From the NCBI GenBank assembly GCA_001931905.2, contig MSJI02000904.1, positions 62,001 to 126,000 on the forward strand: a DNA stretch of 64,000 bases, in the 5' to 3' direction. The translations under genes and the position numbers were made by a program. The stretch is from Cladosporium sp. IMV 00045 (Eukaryota; Ascomycota; Dothideomycetes; Cladosporiales; Cladosporiaceae). The notes beneath the pieces were generated by a model, which saw only the letters and a list, made by a program, of their open reading frames with translations, was not told the origin of the DNA and did not search any database. Below are positions 21,903 to 33,100 of the stretch, one piece after another (positions within the stretch are counted from its first letter, which is position 1; the number at the start of each line of letters is the position of its first letter).

Positions 21903-23078
21903 ATGGCTCACGACTCCATCGTTACCCCCCAACCTCCTCCTAACCTCAACATACCCGACTCAGACGTAGCAGTGAAGGTATCATGCATAGACAGGTAGGT
22001 TCTCGAACTCATGCTTAGCCGAACAACGTGAACCAACAAACATAGCACCACTCGCCTCAAACTCTCCATGTCCGCCTTTCTCCAACCAGACTACACCGGC
22101 AAACCGGACCTCACGGAACCCTCCCTCGCCTTCCTGATCGAACACCCATCTAACAAAAAGATTCTCTTCGACCTAGGGGTCCGCCATGACTGGCAAAGGC
22201 TGCCATCCTATCCCAAATTCCGCGAAAAGGGCTGGGGCATCATGGTGCAGAAAAACACCGCGCGCATCCTTCAAGAAGCCAACATCGACGTAGCCAACGG
22301 TTCAATCTCCTCCATAATCATGTCCCACCACCACTGGGACCACACAGGCGACCTGACCACCTTCCCATACAACACAGAAGTCGTCGTCGGTCCAGGATTC
22401 AAAAACGCCCACTTACCGGGCTATCCCGCCGACCCAGACGCCACTCTCCTGCAAAGCGACTACGAGAACCGCACCGTCCGCGAGATCGGCTTCTCGCAAG
22501 CCCTTAAAATCGGCCGTTTCGAAGCCCACGACTTCTTCGGCGACGGCTCCTTCTACCTCCTCAACACCCCCGGCCACTCCATAGGCCACATGTGCGGCCT
22601 CGCGCGAACGACGACGAACCCGTCCACTTTCGTGTTCATGGCCGGCGACGCCTCGCATCACGCAGGCGAGTTCAGACCGACGGAATACCTGCCCCTGCCA
22701 AGGGAGGTGACTCTGTCCGAAAGCGAAAGTGGCATCTCGAAACGGTCCGGTCGGGACCTCCAGCGCGTTCATCCCGAAGAAAGCGCTACGAAACCTTTCT
22801 ACAATGTCACTGCGAGTTTTGCGCACGACAAAGCTTTGGCCGATTGGACGATTGAGGGTTTGGGCGACTTTGATTGTCAGGAGAATGTGCTGCTGTTGAC
22901 GGCGCATGATGAGCATGTACTTGAAACGGGGACGGGGCTTGCGCTTTTTCCGGAGGCTTTGAATGACTGGTATGAGGAGGGGGTGGGGAGAAGGGCGAAG
23001 TGGTTGTTTTTGCGAGACTTTGAGGAGGCTGTGAAGGCGAAGGATGGGGGAGGGGAGGCGTTCAGGTGGAGTCAGTAG
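21903..23078 (+). CDS. Metallo-beta-lactamase-fold hydrolase
   Basis: Two exons, 21903-21994 and 22046-23078, encode 374 residues; the 51-nt intron has a GTAGGT donor and CATAG acceptor and joins as CID|STTRLKLSM. The metal site HHHWDH lies at residues 125-130 (HxHxDH), with NTPGHSIGH and MAGDASHH supplying the third histidine and bridging aspartate, and a C-terminal LLTAHDEH giving a further histidine. Such proteins bind two zinc ions and hydrolyse lactones, thioesters or similar bonds. The layout is closest to the lactonase-like (AHL lactonase/AttM type) members common in fungi. There is no signal peptide, so it is probably cytosolic. The substrate cannot be told. Confidence 0.9.
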
Positions 23079-23238
23079 CCTTGATGGATGATAGGGAGGC
23101 GGGTTACGAGGCCGTGATGAGTGTTGACGAAATTAGCACTGCGTTTCTACGCTTTGCATGTATGGGTCTATGTACATATCACTTATTACGACCACTCAAG
23201 CTGAGCGGGTAACTGTAAACTTGATGCAACTGTATTCA

Positions 23239-24989
23239 TTACTCATAGGCATCGCGACGCACCTGGACGACGGGCCCAGTGTAAACCTTTCGGCCTTTCG
23301 TGAACCAGAAAGCGATGCTGACGATAATACAGCCTCCGAACATGGCAGATGCCCAGTTCATACCCGCAGCTGTGACAGGCAGAGCCAACGGCCAACTGCA
23401 AACGATGAGTCAGTAAAGGTTGCAGCGTTAAACATGCAAGGTTTGGAATCTTACAATGCGAAAAACCAAAGTGGTGTCAGACAGCAAAAAGCGGCAATAT
23501 TGATCGGCAGACCGAAGCGACCAAGAGACCACTTGCGAGGAGGGAGTGGAGCTCCGTAGAGACGGCGCCAGATGAGACAGCCGAGAGTAATCATGTAGCT
23601 CGTGAGTATCTAGACTCCTGCGAGTGAGTTGATGGCATTCAGCGCGACGTCCGAGCCGATGTTGATAAGCGAGAGGAGCGTGGTCACGCATAGAGATACC
23701 AGCACCGCGCGCAGCGGGATGTTCTGGCCTGGGTAGACGTGCGACAGCCATTCACTGAAGAGCAAGCCGTTATCTCGGGCAAACGACCAGACCTGACGAC
23801 TGGCAGTGGCCACTTCACTGATCGCGCAGTTTGTCAGCCCGAATATGACGAGGAACACCATCATGTTGACTGCGTGCTGGTTTTGCACCGCGTTCATGAA
23901 GATTTGCAGGAAGGCGTAGCCGTTGAGTTCGTCGCCGGCAGCCAGCACTGCCTCGACATCGCCGACGCAGAAGATCAAGTTCATCGCCATGAGGAAGCTG
24001 AGAGCGCAGTTGAGGCCGACTGCGCCGAGTATTGATTTTGGCATGTTGCGGGATGCGTCGTGCATTTCTTCGGCGAGATGGACGCTGCACTCATAACCGA
24101 TCCAGATGCTCACGGGTGTCGTTAGGCCGATCATTGACGATAGGCCTGTGGTAGGCCAATTGCCCAAATTCGTGAACTCGAGCAAGACTTTGTGGGAATC
24201 ACCTCGAGGTAGTAGGATCCAGAGCGGAATGATGACGCCGAATAAGCCAAGTATATGAACAGCCACAGCCACGCCTTGAGTAAAGGGTAGCTTTCCAGCG
24301 AGGAAAGTGTTGAATATGATCGCGAATCAAATGACTGCAATCGAAAGGAGTGTACCGTGCCATGCCTGGAAGACGTAGTGTTCGTTGTTGATGATGATGA
24401 GACCCTGTATGATCGTGCCGACCATGAAGCAAACACTTGCAAGGAATGTTTCCAAGCCTATGCTACAGAGCCAGCCAGTGCAGTAGCTCAGGAATCGCTG
24501 GTATTTAGCAGGTCCAAGTTCGGAGACCCGATGATAGTGTCCCGCAGCAACAGGCGACCTGTTCGTTCACAATAATGTCAGCCCAGATTCTCAACGGAAC
24601 AGCTGGCGTACTCACATCGATGAGATCTCGGCTGTGCTCAGATAGACCATCTTCATACTGAATGCCACGCATAGGTAACCCCAGAACACCAGAGCGGTAC
24701 CTCCATTCAGCAAGACGTAATTGAACAAAGGCAACATTCCCTCCCATGCACATAGGATCACGCTGGCGAAGCCAGTCATGGTGAGTAGCTTGAAATTGCG
24801 GCGCAACTCCTGCTTCTTGCCTTGAACGATCAAGTCATGCTTGTCTTGGTCGGTACCGCGATACTTCTCAGGCACGGCGTGCTCGACGACATTATCAAGG
24901 CTGTTGTTCGCGGATTCGGTGTTGGTTGGAGAAAATTGTCTTGGAGAAGCCTGCTTGGTGTCCATCTGAACTGCTGTTATGTCAGCCAT
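23239..24989 (-). pseudogene. GABA/amino-acid permease with two in-frame stops
   Basis: Three exons on the minus strand (24989-24616, 24558-23455, 23395-23239) reconstruct a full-length APC-family permease of 544 codons, resembling fungal GABA/choline permeases. Splice signals are intact (GTGAGT, GTAAGA; ACAG, TGCAG). Recognisable parts are MTGFASVILCAWEGMLP, VAAGHYHRVSELGPAKYQRF, GLETFLASVCFMVGT, the FNTFLAGKLPF loop and FARDNGLLFSEWLSHV. Two stop codons interrupt it: TGA at 24329-24327, just before FAIIFNT, and TAG at 23612-23610, just before ILTSYMIT. Both lie in otherwise well-kept sequence in the same frame, with no frameshift. This looks like a recent pseudogene or a strain-specific null allele; sequencing error at both sites is less likely. 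It is convergent with the MBL gene, 160 bp between stops. Confidence 0.85.
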
Positions 24990-27022
24990 CGTGAGTAGCC
25001 GAGGGCGTAATCACCGAGGTCAGTGAGATGATTGAGTGAGAAATCTATCTCGAGCATTCTGGTATACGCGTGCATGTTGAGTAACCGTCCCGTTAGTGCA
25101 ATAAGGAGGTGCGATTCTGCTGCAGGCCAAGGTAAATAGATGGACATGCGTGGCTACGAGTAGTCGGTGATTGGATGCCTGGAGGCATTTTTGTATCAGT
25201 TTAATGTAAACCCTGAAGAGCGATGGAAGTAGCGTCTGCACCTAGTTGGCATGGAGCGGTGGTGTTATCGTGTGGTTGGCTCGCTGGCTGCATCTCCGAT
25301 CCGACTTGTCGAATTCTGGGATTCAGGATTCATCACTCGTAAGTAACCCCAACCCTTACCCTAAACGTTGTCGGCCAACATATTCTACCTGGATACAATG
25401 ATCCATTCGCAATTTCCAGATCTATTGTTCTTTGGTCTCAAGACCTACTTACGTTATAGATAATATTACACTCGTATATCTTTTGTTCTAACTTCTAGGT
25501 GTCATGTATTGAGCACAGTTCGATAAATCCCAGGTCAGCACGAGTGCAGCTTGAGGACTGATGTTGGAATAGCCTGCTTCTGTACCGTGTATCGTCGAGG
25601 TAAGAATTCCAGATTATCGTCACCCAGTAGTTGGATATTAATGAAGAATGTCCTAAACAATACATCATCGGGGACATTTGGTATCTGCTGCCATGGCATG
25701 TTCGGGAAAGTGGTAATGAGCAGATATAGGTCACGATCATCTGCAGAATCGACTATTGAACACATGCAACATGTAAAGACACAGTCCCGATCGTTCCATC
25801 TGGCGCAGCCGTACGAGTTTCGTATCATCTGCAAGCCGACGCGAGTTTGCAAAATAGAATCCTTAACTATTTGTCGACAAGGGCCAATGAGTGACCGACA
25901 TCTAAAGAGGCCATCGCCGTGCTCCGACACCTTTCAACTTGCGACAATTATGCATTTGCAGCTTGTCGTTGCGAAGGCAGCCAAGCGCTACATCTCTGAT
26001 AGGCATGGCGGTCAGCCTATCCTGCTGTGTCGAGTACAGATGCTTCATCTCCTGCTGAGAGTGTCGCGGATCGCCCCTGAAACTAGAAGGGCCAGAATGA
26101 TCGGGATGTGCCAGAACAGTCATGTTAACCGACAATACACTTTGACTTGCAGCGATTGCTGCAGCGGTGTTATCATAGCCGCCGTGCCGGCCAAGCTACA
26201 TATGTACCTTGTTGACCAGGAGAGTCTCCATGACGTGGTATCAAGTGTCGCTCTTGAGCGCCTGAGCAGCATAGGATGTCGCCGCTGCACGCTGCGTTCT
26301 GTACCATGCGGTGTTGTTGCGATCCTCAAAGGACTACTCCCAGACTCTTTCCATGGCCGCCAGTGACCTTCATCCAAGCCACTGCACACACTGCTTCGTT
26401 GCTGCAGACATCTGCTCGACATGCTGATCCCCTGAGGCTCGGGGCCAGACTGCCTCATTTCCGGTGGCGCTTTGTCAAACATCGAGTCACAAGATCAGCT
26501 CGACAAAGTCAACGTCGGCTAAACCAATACTTCGCTACGTACCAGGAGGGTACGTATAGCTCAGGCATACCAGATCAGTCGCAGCCAGCTGCCGCGGCTC
26601 CGCCCCCCGGCCCGTTGTCGCTGCGCAACAGCTGAGTACTCGAGTACCTCGCGAAGCGTATCGAGCTCATCTGGCCAGTCGCGGCGTGTCGGTAGTCACT
26701 GTAGCTCTTCTCCGTGCCCATTCACGTGTGGTGGCTTGTGGTACGTAGTGACTTCGTTACACACCCCACGGAGGATTGGTTGGAATGCGGGGGACTTGAT
26801 CTTGACTTGCGCATCCAGGCGATTGTGTCAGTTCTCTCCAGTACCTCGAGGTCCCCCCAGGTGGTGTGATTTATAAAGCCTCGTGCCTTCTTTCTTTGTT
26901 CCACTTCCTCTTTCTCTCCCCAGACTCTCCGCTCTACCACGAAGGCAGGCACTTCAATCCACGACTTGTACTTACAACAACACAACGACTGCTCTCTTTT
27001 GTTCATCAGCCTCACAATCACA
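24990..27022. other. Gene-poor spacer
   Basis: About 2 kb without a convincing gene. It contains a telomere-like 14-mer at 25350-25363. A minus-strand frame at 25535-25930 has some protein-like features (RDLYLLITTFPNMPWQ) but no known domain. A TATAAA at 26872-26877, followed by a CT-rich stretch, may be the promoter of the small frame at 27023. Confidence 0.45.
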
Positions 27023-27205
27023 ATGTTCGGCCTCAACCTCTACCAGAGTGCGTGTGTTTACGCCAGTGTGACGGCCTTCTCCGCCACCTGGGTTGCTCTC
27101 GCTCTTCCCATCCAACACGGCAAGGCTGGTCCGTTCAACTACCACCGCGCCATCAGGCAAGGTCGCCGTATCCCATGGCGCCGTATCCCTGGTATGAAGA
27201 TCTAG
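27023..27205 (+). CDS. Possible small protein, 60 aa
   Basis: Starts MFGLNLYQSACVYASVTAF, has a hydrophobic N-terminal 30 residues resembling a signal or membrane segment, and ends in a basic tail (GRRIPWRRIPGMKI). A TATAAA box at 26872-26877 and a pyrimidine-rich leader lie about 150 bp upstream, and the ATG is in a good context (CACAATG). No family is recognised. The frame is short and chance cannot be excluded; a GTATGA near its end could also be a splice donor to an exon I cannot identify. Confidence 0.35.
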   Translation: MFGLNLYQSACVYASVTAFSATWVALALPIQHGKAGPFNYHRAIRQGRRIPWRRIPGMKI

Positions 27206-29411
27206 ATGCCGCGTGGCATCGCCACCGACGCTGTCAGCGGTGGCAGTCTCGTCGTCGCAAGACGACCGAGGCTTCTCTCACGGCGAGGAGCCTGACGCCC
27301 ACCATTAATCTCCCTCGCCTCAAGCGCAACGTAGCGATCATCCGCGGACGCTCTGCGCTACGACCCGACTTTCTGCATGCTTCGTCGCAATCTTCACCGA
27401 CGAGCAGCTGCGGTTGCACACGCACCATGTTATGACGCCACACCAACACGGCGTTGTCGCCTGGCATATCCTTTTGCATGAAGCGTTCGACCATACAAAT
27501 ACATTCAGCACCTTCATTACCGTCGACTCACCTTTGTATGCCCCCGACCATCTCGACCTTCATTCATCACTGGCTTGCATCACTCAACGACTCACTCAGC
27601 CTTCGACAAAGGACTCTCGCGCTTGCTGTAGGGAGTTTCTGGAAATTGGTGGCAACCGCTGGTTTTCCTCGCTTCCGCCGCCTCAAGCTGCTCGCGGCCA
27701 TCCGTACACAAAGACGCGCTCTCATGCCGTCAGCTCCGATAGTTATGCAGAACGATGTAATGATATGACCTTTTTCAATGAACTTGATCCTCACCCTCGC
27801 CGTCGTGATGGAAGTGATGAAGTGAAGTTTGCGCGACTCAGAAAGACCCACTATTGCCCTGGAGAAACGGGAAGTCCGGTCGTCTAGCGCGCCCTTCTTC
27901 ACGATATCTCGCGTGCCGTCTTGCGAGGACACTTCCTTTCATGTCGTGAAAGCCTACAAAATATTCCCTTTCTGATGGCAACCTTACCTGCTTGATGGTG
28001 TACTCTTTGCAGCGTCAATATGCTTACGCTTCATCGCCAGCACCCAACATGAGACTGCCCGAACGTGCCCATCTCTCCCATCCAGCGAGGCCACCTCCAA
28101 AGCACATCACAACAACAGCCGAAAATACGTGAAGGTGTTGCTATTTCCCCCCATACCGAGCGCAATACAACCTCGTGGCAAAATCCCGCCACCTGCATCA
28201 GCTCTACACGAGAAGTAACCATGTATCTGCGTCTCACTGGTGGGAGAAGCTACCCTTTCGCGTCTGTGGTATGACCAACGCAGCATGGCCGGCCAGCGCA
28301 GCCGCCCAGAATTGCAAACACCCAAGCCGGAGTTTGTCCTGCATGTTTCCCCGCCTTCAGGATCGTCGGCTTGCTTTGCGCATTGGCCAATCGACAGATG
28401 CTCTAGGTTTCCGTCTCTGACCAGATTTGTCTCGGAGTCTGGGAAGATGCTGTTACTTTATTGGATTATTCTTATGGTTGTTGCGGGGGCCTGAGACGGT
28501 CGCCTAATCGATCTTCGTCTTGGTTTGCCTGTCTGGACTTGGCCACTAAAGGGCACAAAGGGTCGTCAAGGATGTCAGTCTTGTTCGCGAGTCTTCGACT
28601 GCCCTTGCCCTCGAGTGCTACACTGTAAGGGCGGCAGTGCGTACTATACATCTCACATCTGATTTGTGGGCTGCTTGTTCATGGCAAATCGATCTGGTTG
28701 GGTTTAGCATTGGGCAGCCTCACGGCTGCGATGGCTACCAACACGGAGCTTGTGATTCGCCGCATACATGACCCAGAGAGCCAGGATCTTCTAGCAGGGC
28801 TTCCATTCTGGGCATGGAGAGTTTCACACGTCGCACGGATGACGAGACGGAAGCATGCTAATCCGAGGCAGATTTGTTCGTCGGCAGCACTCACGAACTC
28901 TGGAAGCGAATATCATCATTTGGTCGTGATCAGGACTAGATTGACGAAACCGACACCCTTCGATGTCGCGTTCGTCTCTTGCCGAAGACGGGTCGAGACC
29001 GGCATGGAGCGGCTGCGACCCAGCGCGCTACTCAAAGGGACAGGAGCCGCTGAGATGCAACCAATCGCTCGAAGCTATCGGTAACAACGGAGGGTCCAGA
29101 ATGCTCCGACACGGCAAGTTACAAACACGCAATGTGTCCGCTAATGCAGGAACACATTGCAAAGAATGGGTTCGTGATACGAATCACCCAATCGATATCC
29201 GTGTCAATCAAGCATGGCTTCTGTCAAGGAGATACTTTACTCTGTCGATGGCACAGGAAGTAATTCTCAAGGAAACCGAACTTATAGGCGTGTACGTTCA
29301 TTCATTGTCCGAAATCAACCGCAAAGCTCTAGATCGCAACTACGTCCTCAGCAAACCCTTCTCCTCAATCCCGCGAACAGACAAGCTTCTAAACCACAAC
29401 CCACAAGGCGC
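27206..29411. other. Gene-poor spacer before the GH6 gene
   Basis: 2.2 kb. Overlapping short frames on both strands (27414-27887, 27567-27932, 28240-28494, 28698-29084) lack recognisable domains and conserved codon bias, and are not called. The last part holds the 3' UTR of the cellobiohydrolase gene. Confidence 0.45.
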
Positions 29412-30990
29412 TTAGAAAGCCGGGTTGGCGTTCTTGAGCAACATCTCAAAGTAAGCCTGGAACCAGGTGCCAGCCTCAGGAGCGGGCTGGAAAGCATCTG
29501 GGTAACCGCAGTGAGCATCGTAACGAGCAGCGCTGGTGTCGCTGGTGCCATCGCTCTCTCCACCAGGCTTGACCCAGACGATGGCGTCGACGAGAGGGTC
29601 GCCGGTGTTGGTCGTCGGGCGCATGCCAAAGCCCGTGTTCTTCACATTGCACCAGTCGCCCCACGCCTGCTGGCCGGTCGGCTGCACTCCGCTGCGGCCT
29701 TGATCGATGATGAAGTGGGCGGGGAAGCCGTTCTGTTGGAGGAGGGGAGCGATGGCGTTGACGAACAGCTTCTCGTTGTAGTTCTTGTTGCCTTGGGTGT
29801 ATGAAGGGGCGGATGTGGTGTTGTAGCCGTTGTAATTGGAGACGTTGGTCACGAGGCCGCGGAGCGCGGCGGGCTTGCCGGCTTCGGTGTAGATTCTCGC
29901 GAAGAGCTTGGCCGCAGGCGCGAGGTTGGCCTCCCAGCCGAGCCAGCCTGCGTGGCCTGCGTCGATGTACATGGCGACGTTGGGGAAGTTGAGCGTCTTG
30001 ACTGCGTATTCGACACCGGCGATGTAGGCGGGCTCGGCTTCCTGGCACCTGGCCACGTTCATGTTGGTGACCAGATTGCCGAGACTGTCGGGCTCTGACG
30101 AGGATGTCAGTATGAAGTGTCGTTCTAGATGAATGATGGTGTAAACTCACCGATGACAAGGGAGACCGGAGTCTCGGGGTACTTCTTGAGGATGGTGGCA
30201 ATCGAGTCGACGTAGGCCTTGTACTTGTTGAGACCATCATCGGCGACTTGGTACTCGCCGTTGGACGCCAGAGCCGCGCAGTCACGGTTGGGCAGGTTGT
30301 AAACAACAAAGGCACCGATGATCGGAGGGCTAGCTCCAGCGGCATTCTTCGCCTTGATGTCGGCCATGTAGGTGTCCACGGTGGGAACCTTGGCTGCGCG
30401 GTCACTGGGTGTTGTCAGAGAACGTTTGTCACTTGGAGTGCCTACAACGACTTACAGCCAGACGTAAGTGCCGACTTTGGCGACGGCGCTAGCCTTGGCT
30501 TGCAGACTGGCCGGCAGAGATGGAATGGCCAGGGTGTGAATCTCAGAGGAATAGTACGGGTTGGCGTAGATCTGTTTGCCAAGGAAGATGTTGCCTGACG
30601 CAGAAACCGGGGGCGCGGTGGTGGTCGTGCCAGTGCTGGTCCTGACGGTGGTGGTGCTGGTTGAGGTCCTGACAGTAGTCGAGCTGGACGTCGAGGTTGA
30701 CGTGGGCGGCCTGCTGGTGCTGCTGGCGGTCGTAGTCGTGGCCCTCGTTGTGGTTGTCAGGGTCGTGGATGCGGAACCTGGCTGGCATTGCGAGTACCCT
30801 AAGAGGAGTTAATTTTTGCATTGGCTCTTCCAAGTATGTCATGACACTGACAATCATTGACATATACGCAAGTGCTGCCTGCATCACAGGTACCGCTGCC
30901 AGTCCATTCCTTACCACCGCACTGCTGCCACACAGGGATAGCAGTGACAGTGGCAGCGAATATCGCGGCAGATACGAGGAAATGCTTCAT
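29412..30990 (-). CDS. cel6A: GH6 cellobiohydrolase II with N-terminal CBM1
   Basis: Four exons, 30990-30852, 30798-30456, 30404-30151 and 30094-29412, encode 472 residues, matching the roughly 470 of Trichoderma Cel6A. All junctions are GT-AG and frame-consistent. Order: signal peptide (MKHFLVSAAIFAATVTA), CBM1 cellulose-binding module with its four cysteines (WQQCGGKEWTGSGTC; YVNDWYSQCQPG, split by intron 1), a long Ser/Thr linker, then the GH6 barrel. Catalytic aspartates are visible in NRDCAALASNGEY (Asp175 of T. reesei numbering) and VIEPDSLGNL (Asp221), with KPGGESDGTSD near the end. The secreted enzyme cuts cellobiose from non-reducing chain ends. At the usual PDRDC the first Asp is Asn, and the usual free Cys in GGECDGTSD is Ser. 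The neighbouring 31-kb region is its presumed promoter. Confidence 0.96.
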
Positions 30991-31070
30991 GGTCACCGGG
31001 TTGTCGCTGAGATTAGTTTCCTGAGGAGGTCCCTGGTGAAGAAACAAATTCTGCAATGTTGCACCATCTC

Positions 31071-31076
31071 TTTATA
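31071..31076 (-). promoter_or_regulatory. TATA box of the GH6 gene
   Basis: TATAAA (minus strand) lies about 80 bp upstream of the ATG at 30990, in GTATAAAGAG, a normal spacing for an inducible secreted-enzyme gene. Confidence 0.6.
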
Positions 31077-31491
31077 CAAAGTCACGGTCGCCATTCCAAG
31101 GACACGGAGATGCTACGTACAGTTCAGGGCCGTCGGCCCATGGCTCCTCCGTAGAAAGACTGATTCCATGGTACTACGGAGCTTCAAAAGCACGACATAG
31201 TGCAATTATCCCATCTGATCAGATGCGGGATCTGCAATACTCCAATGCTTCAATAGGCATGGTTGACTTGTACAACATTGCCTAGCCTGGATGCTTGCAC
31301 TATATGAAGAACTCTGTAGGACATCAGACGTCCAGAATGAGCCGTCTGATTGGATCGTGGTGCACGAAGTTCCACGGTAGAGCAATTTGGTTCAGGTCCG
31401 TGGTCTATTGTCAGGCGCATGCAGTGGTATAGAAGCTCAAGTTGCTTGAGAATTAGATTGGTGTACCGGACCGCAGGGCCCCGTTCAATCC

Positions 31492-31769
31492 TCATGGGGC
31501 TCGGAGCCAAATGGAGAGATGACCGGAGGCTGGAGAAGTCGTAGGTCTCCGTGTAGGTACTGAGCCGCCGCCGTAATCATAAGTGATTGCCAGGTATAAA
31601 TCATTGATCTCCGCAGAAGCAGGCATGTTGAAGCATGCTTTGTCAAAGATTCTGGGTCCGAATAAGAAGTTCGCTTTTGACAGTATGACAGGATGTATGA
31701 TTGTCGAGTAGCTGTGAGCAAAGTCGACGAAGTCGAGATTGAACAGATAGACAACCGGTAGCTCGCCAT
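31492..31769 (-). other. Exon-like open frame, origin unknown
   Basis: From a plausible acceptor (ATTTACAG at about 31777-31770) the minus strand stays open for about 92 codons with protein-like composition: ELPVVYLFNLDFVDFAH, ANFLFGPRIFDKACF and INDLYLAITYDYGGG. No ATG starts it and no upstream exon is clear. It may be a gene remnant or an exon of an unmapped gene. No family recognised. Confidence 0.25.
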
Positions 31770-33100
31770 CTGTAAATGCCAATAAGTCTTACTCCGGTAA
31801 CCCATGGCCGTCCCTGCATGTACGACTGCAAAGCATGGATTTGTCCGTGTGCTCCGTGTCACGCGGAGTATCAAGACATCTCGGTTAAAATGGTGGCTTT
31901 GCCAGATACAGACAGGACTGCAAACGGTTGAGCGACGGCAAAAACTTGGCACTTCTGTGAGACTGTCAATAATCAACATGCGTGAAGAAGGCATGTATAA
32001 GAGTCGTGCATCTTCACCGCACTCCAGTCTCGATATTCCTTAATCCGTTGGAATGCTTGTGTGGTGTCGCTTTTGCGAAGACCTGACACGTAGCCATGGG
32101 TGTATGGCCAGGTCATTAGATCGTCAGTTGCGCCAAGTGCAGATGATTTTAACGGCCTGCCTGGCACGCCAATCCTTTGCGCGAAGGTACAAACACCTCG
32201 CAAGAGCGAATGCGCGTTGATCAGACAAGAGTCATGGAATTAAGGACATCAATGTTCTTATCTCCTCGGAAGTCTTGTATACCAGCCGCATTCTGGGCCC
32301 TAACACGTCCAAATCACTTCCTGACACGTGACCCGGTCTAGCCTCTCTACAGCGTGGCTAAATTAAATCTTGCCCTAAGCTCGATGGTCACTCCCCCATG
32401 GGCACCCCGCCGGTTAAGGATTTGGTCTCATTTTCTCCACGCCTCTTCGGCTGTCATTTGTCCTTCTTAGCACGTCTCGCTTCACTCTGTCTCTGTGCCT
32501 CTCTACCGGTATCAAATGTAACATGCCTTGACCTTGCATGAACTGGTGAGAATTATCCGGACACCGGATATCCCTGTTGAGACCGCAATAAATCTATCGT
32601 ATTTACGCTGTGTTGGAGTTCGTCTTTTGCGACACCACATAACAGTGGTTGAAGCATACACTGGAACAAAGCTTGAGCAACGCCCCGTAAACTTGAGGCT
32701 CATGACAAGCCGGTGGAATATCAAACTCCTCCAATCCAGCGCTCAAATACTGAGCGCCATGGCGAGATCTAGCTCTCCGATGGATCTCACGCCCTAACTC
32801 CCAGCCTTACTCGTCGGTCGTTGTATTTTTCCCCAGATAACAAGACTTTCTTGGATGCATTCACATACCATTCGGTACATGCTGAAAGCCAAGGCGCTCC
32901 AAGACGGATTAAATTCAATGTTCCACGAATGAGACCCCTGCTGGCACATGCGGGCTTCCACGCCACCCCATGCGACTCTGGCAGCTTAAAAGGACGGCAC
33001 TGGCACATGCACTTGATCAAAAGCTCTCCCTTGTGTACATCCTCATCCAACACAACCTCAACCCATCAGTCTGAGCTCGACAAGAAGCTGCGTTGCAAAG

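Larger units (their letters stand above)
30991..33100. other. Divergent promoter region, GH6 and permease genes
   Basis: 2.1 kb between the starts of two divergent nutrient-related genes. A TATA box for the cellulase is listed separately. A CTTAAAAGG element near 32985 may serve the permease. One minus-strand exon-like frame (31492-31769) is listed separately. I did not identify convincing XlnR or CLR sites by eye. Confidence 0.45.

Noticed and set aside
24327..24329. Selenocysteine or programmed readthrough at the permease TGA
   Set aside because: Fungi of this type lack selenocysteine machinery and a second stop (TAG) lies downstream; pseudogenisation is simpler.
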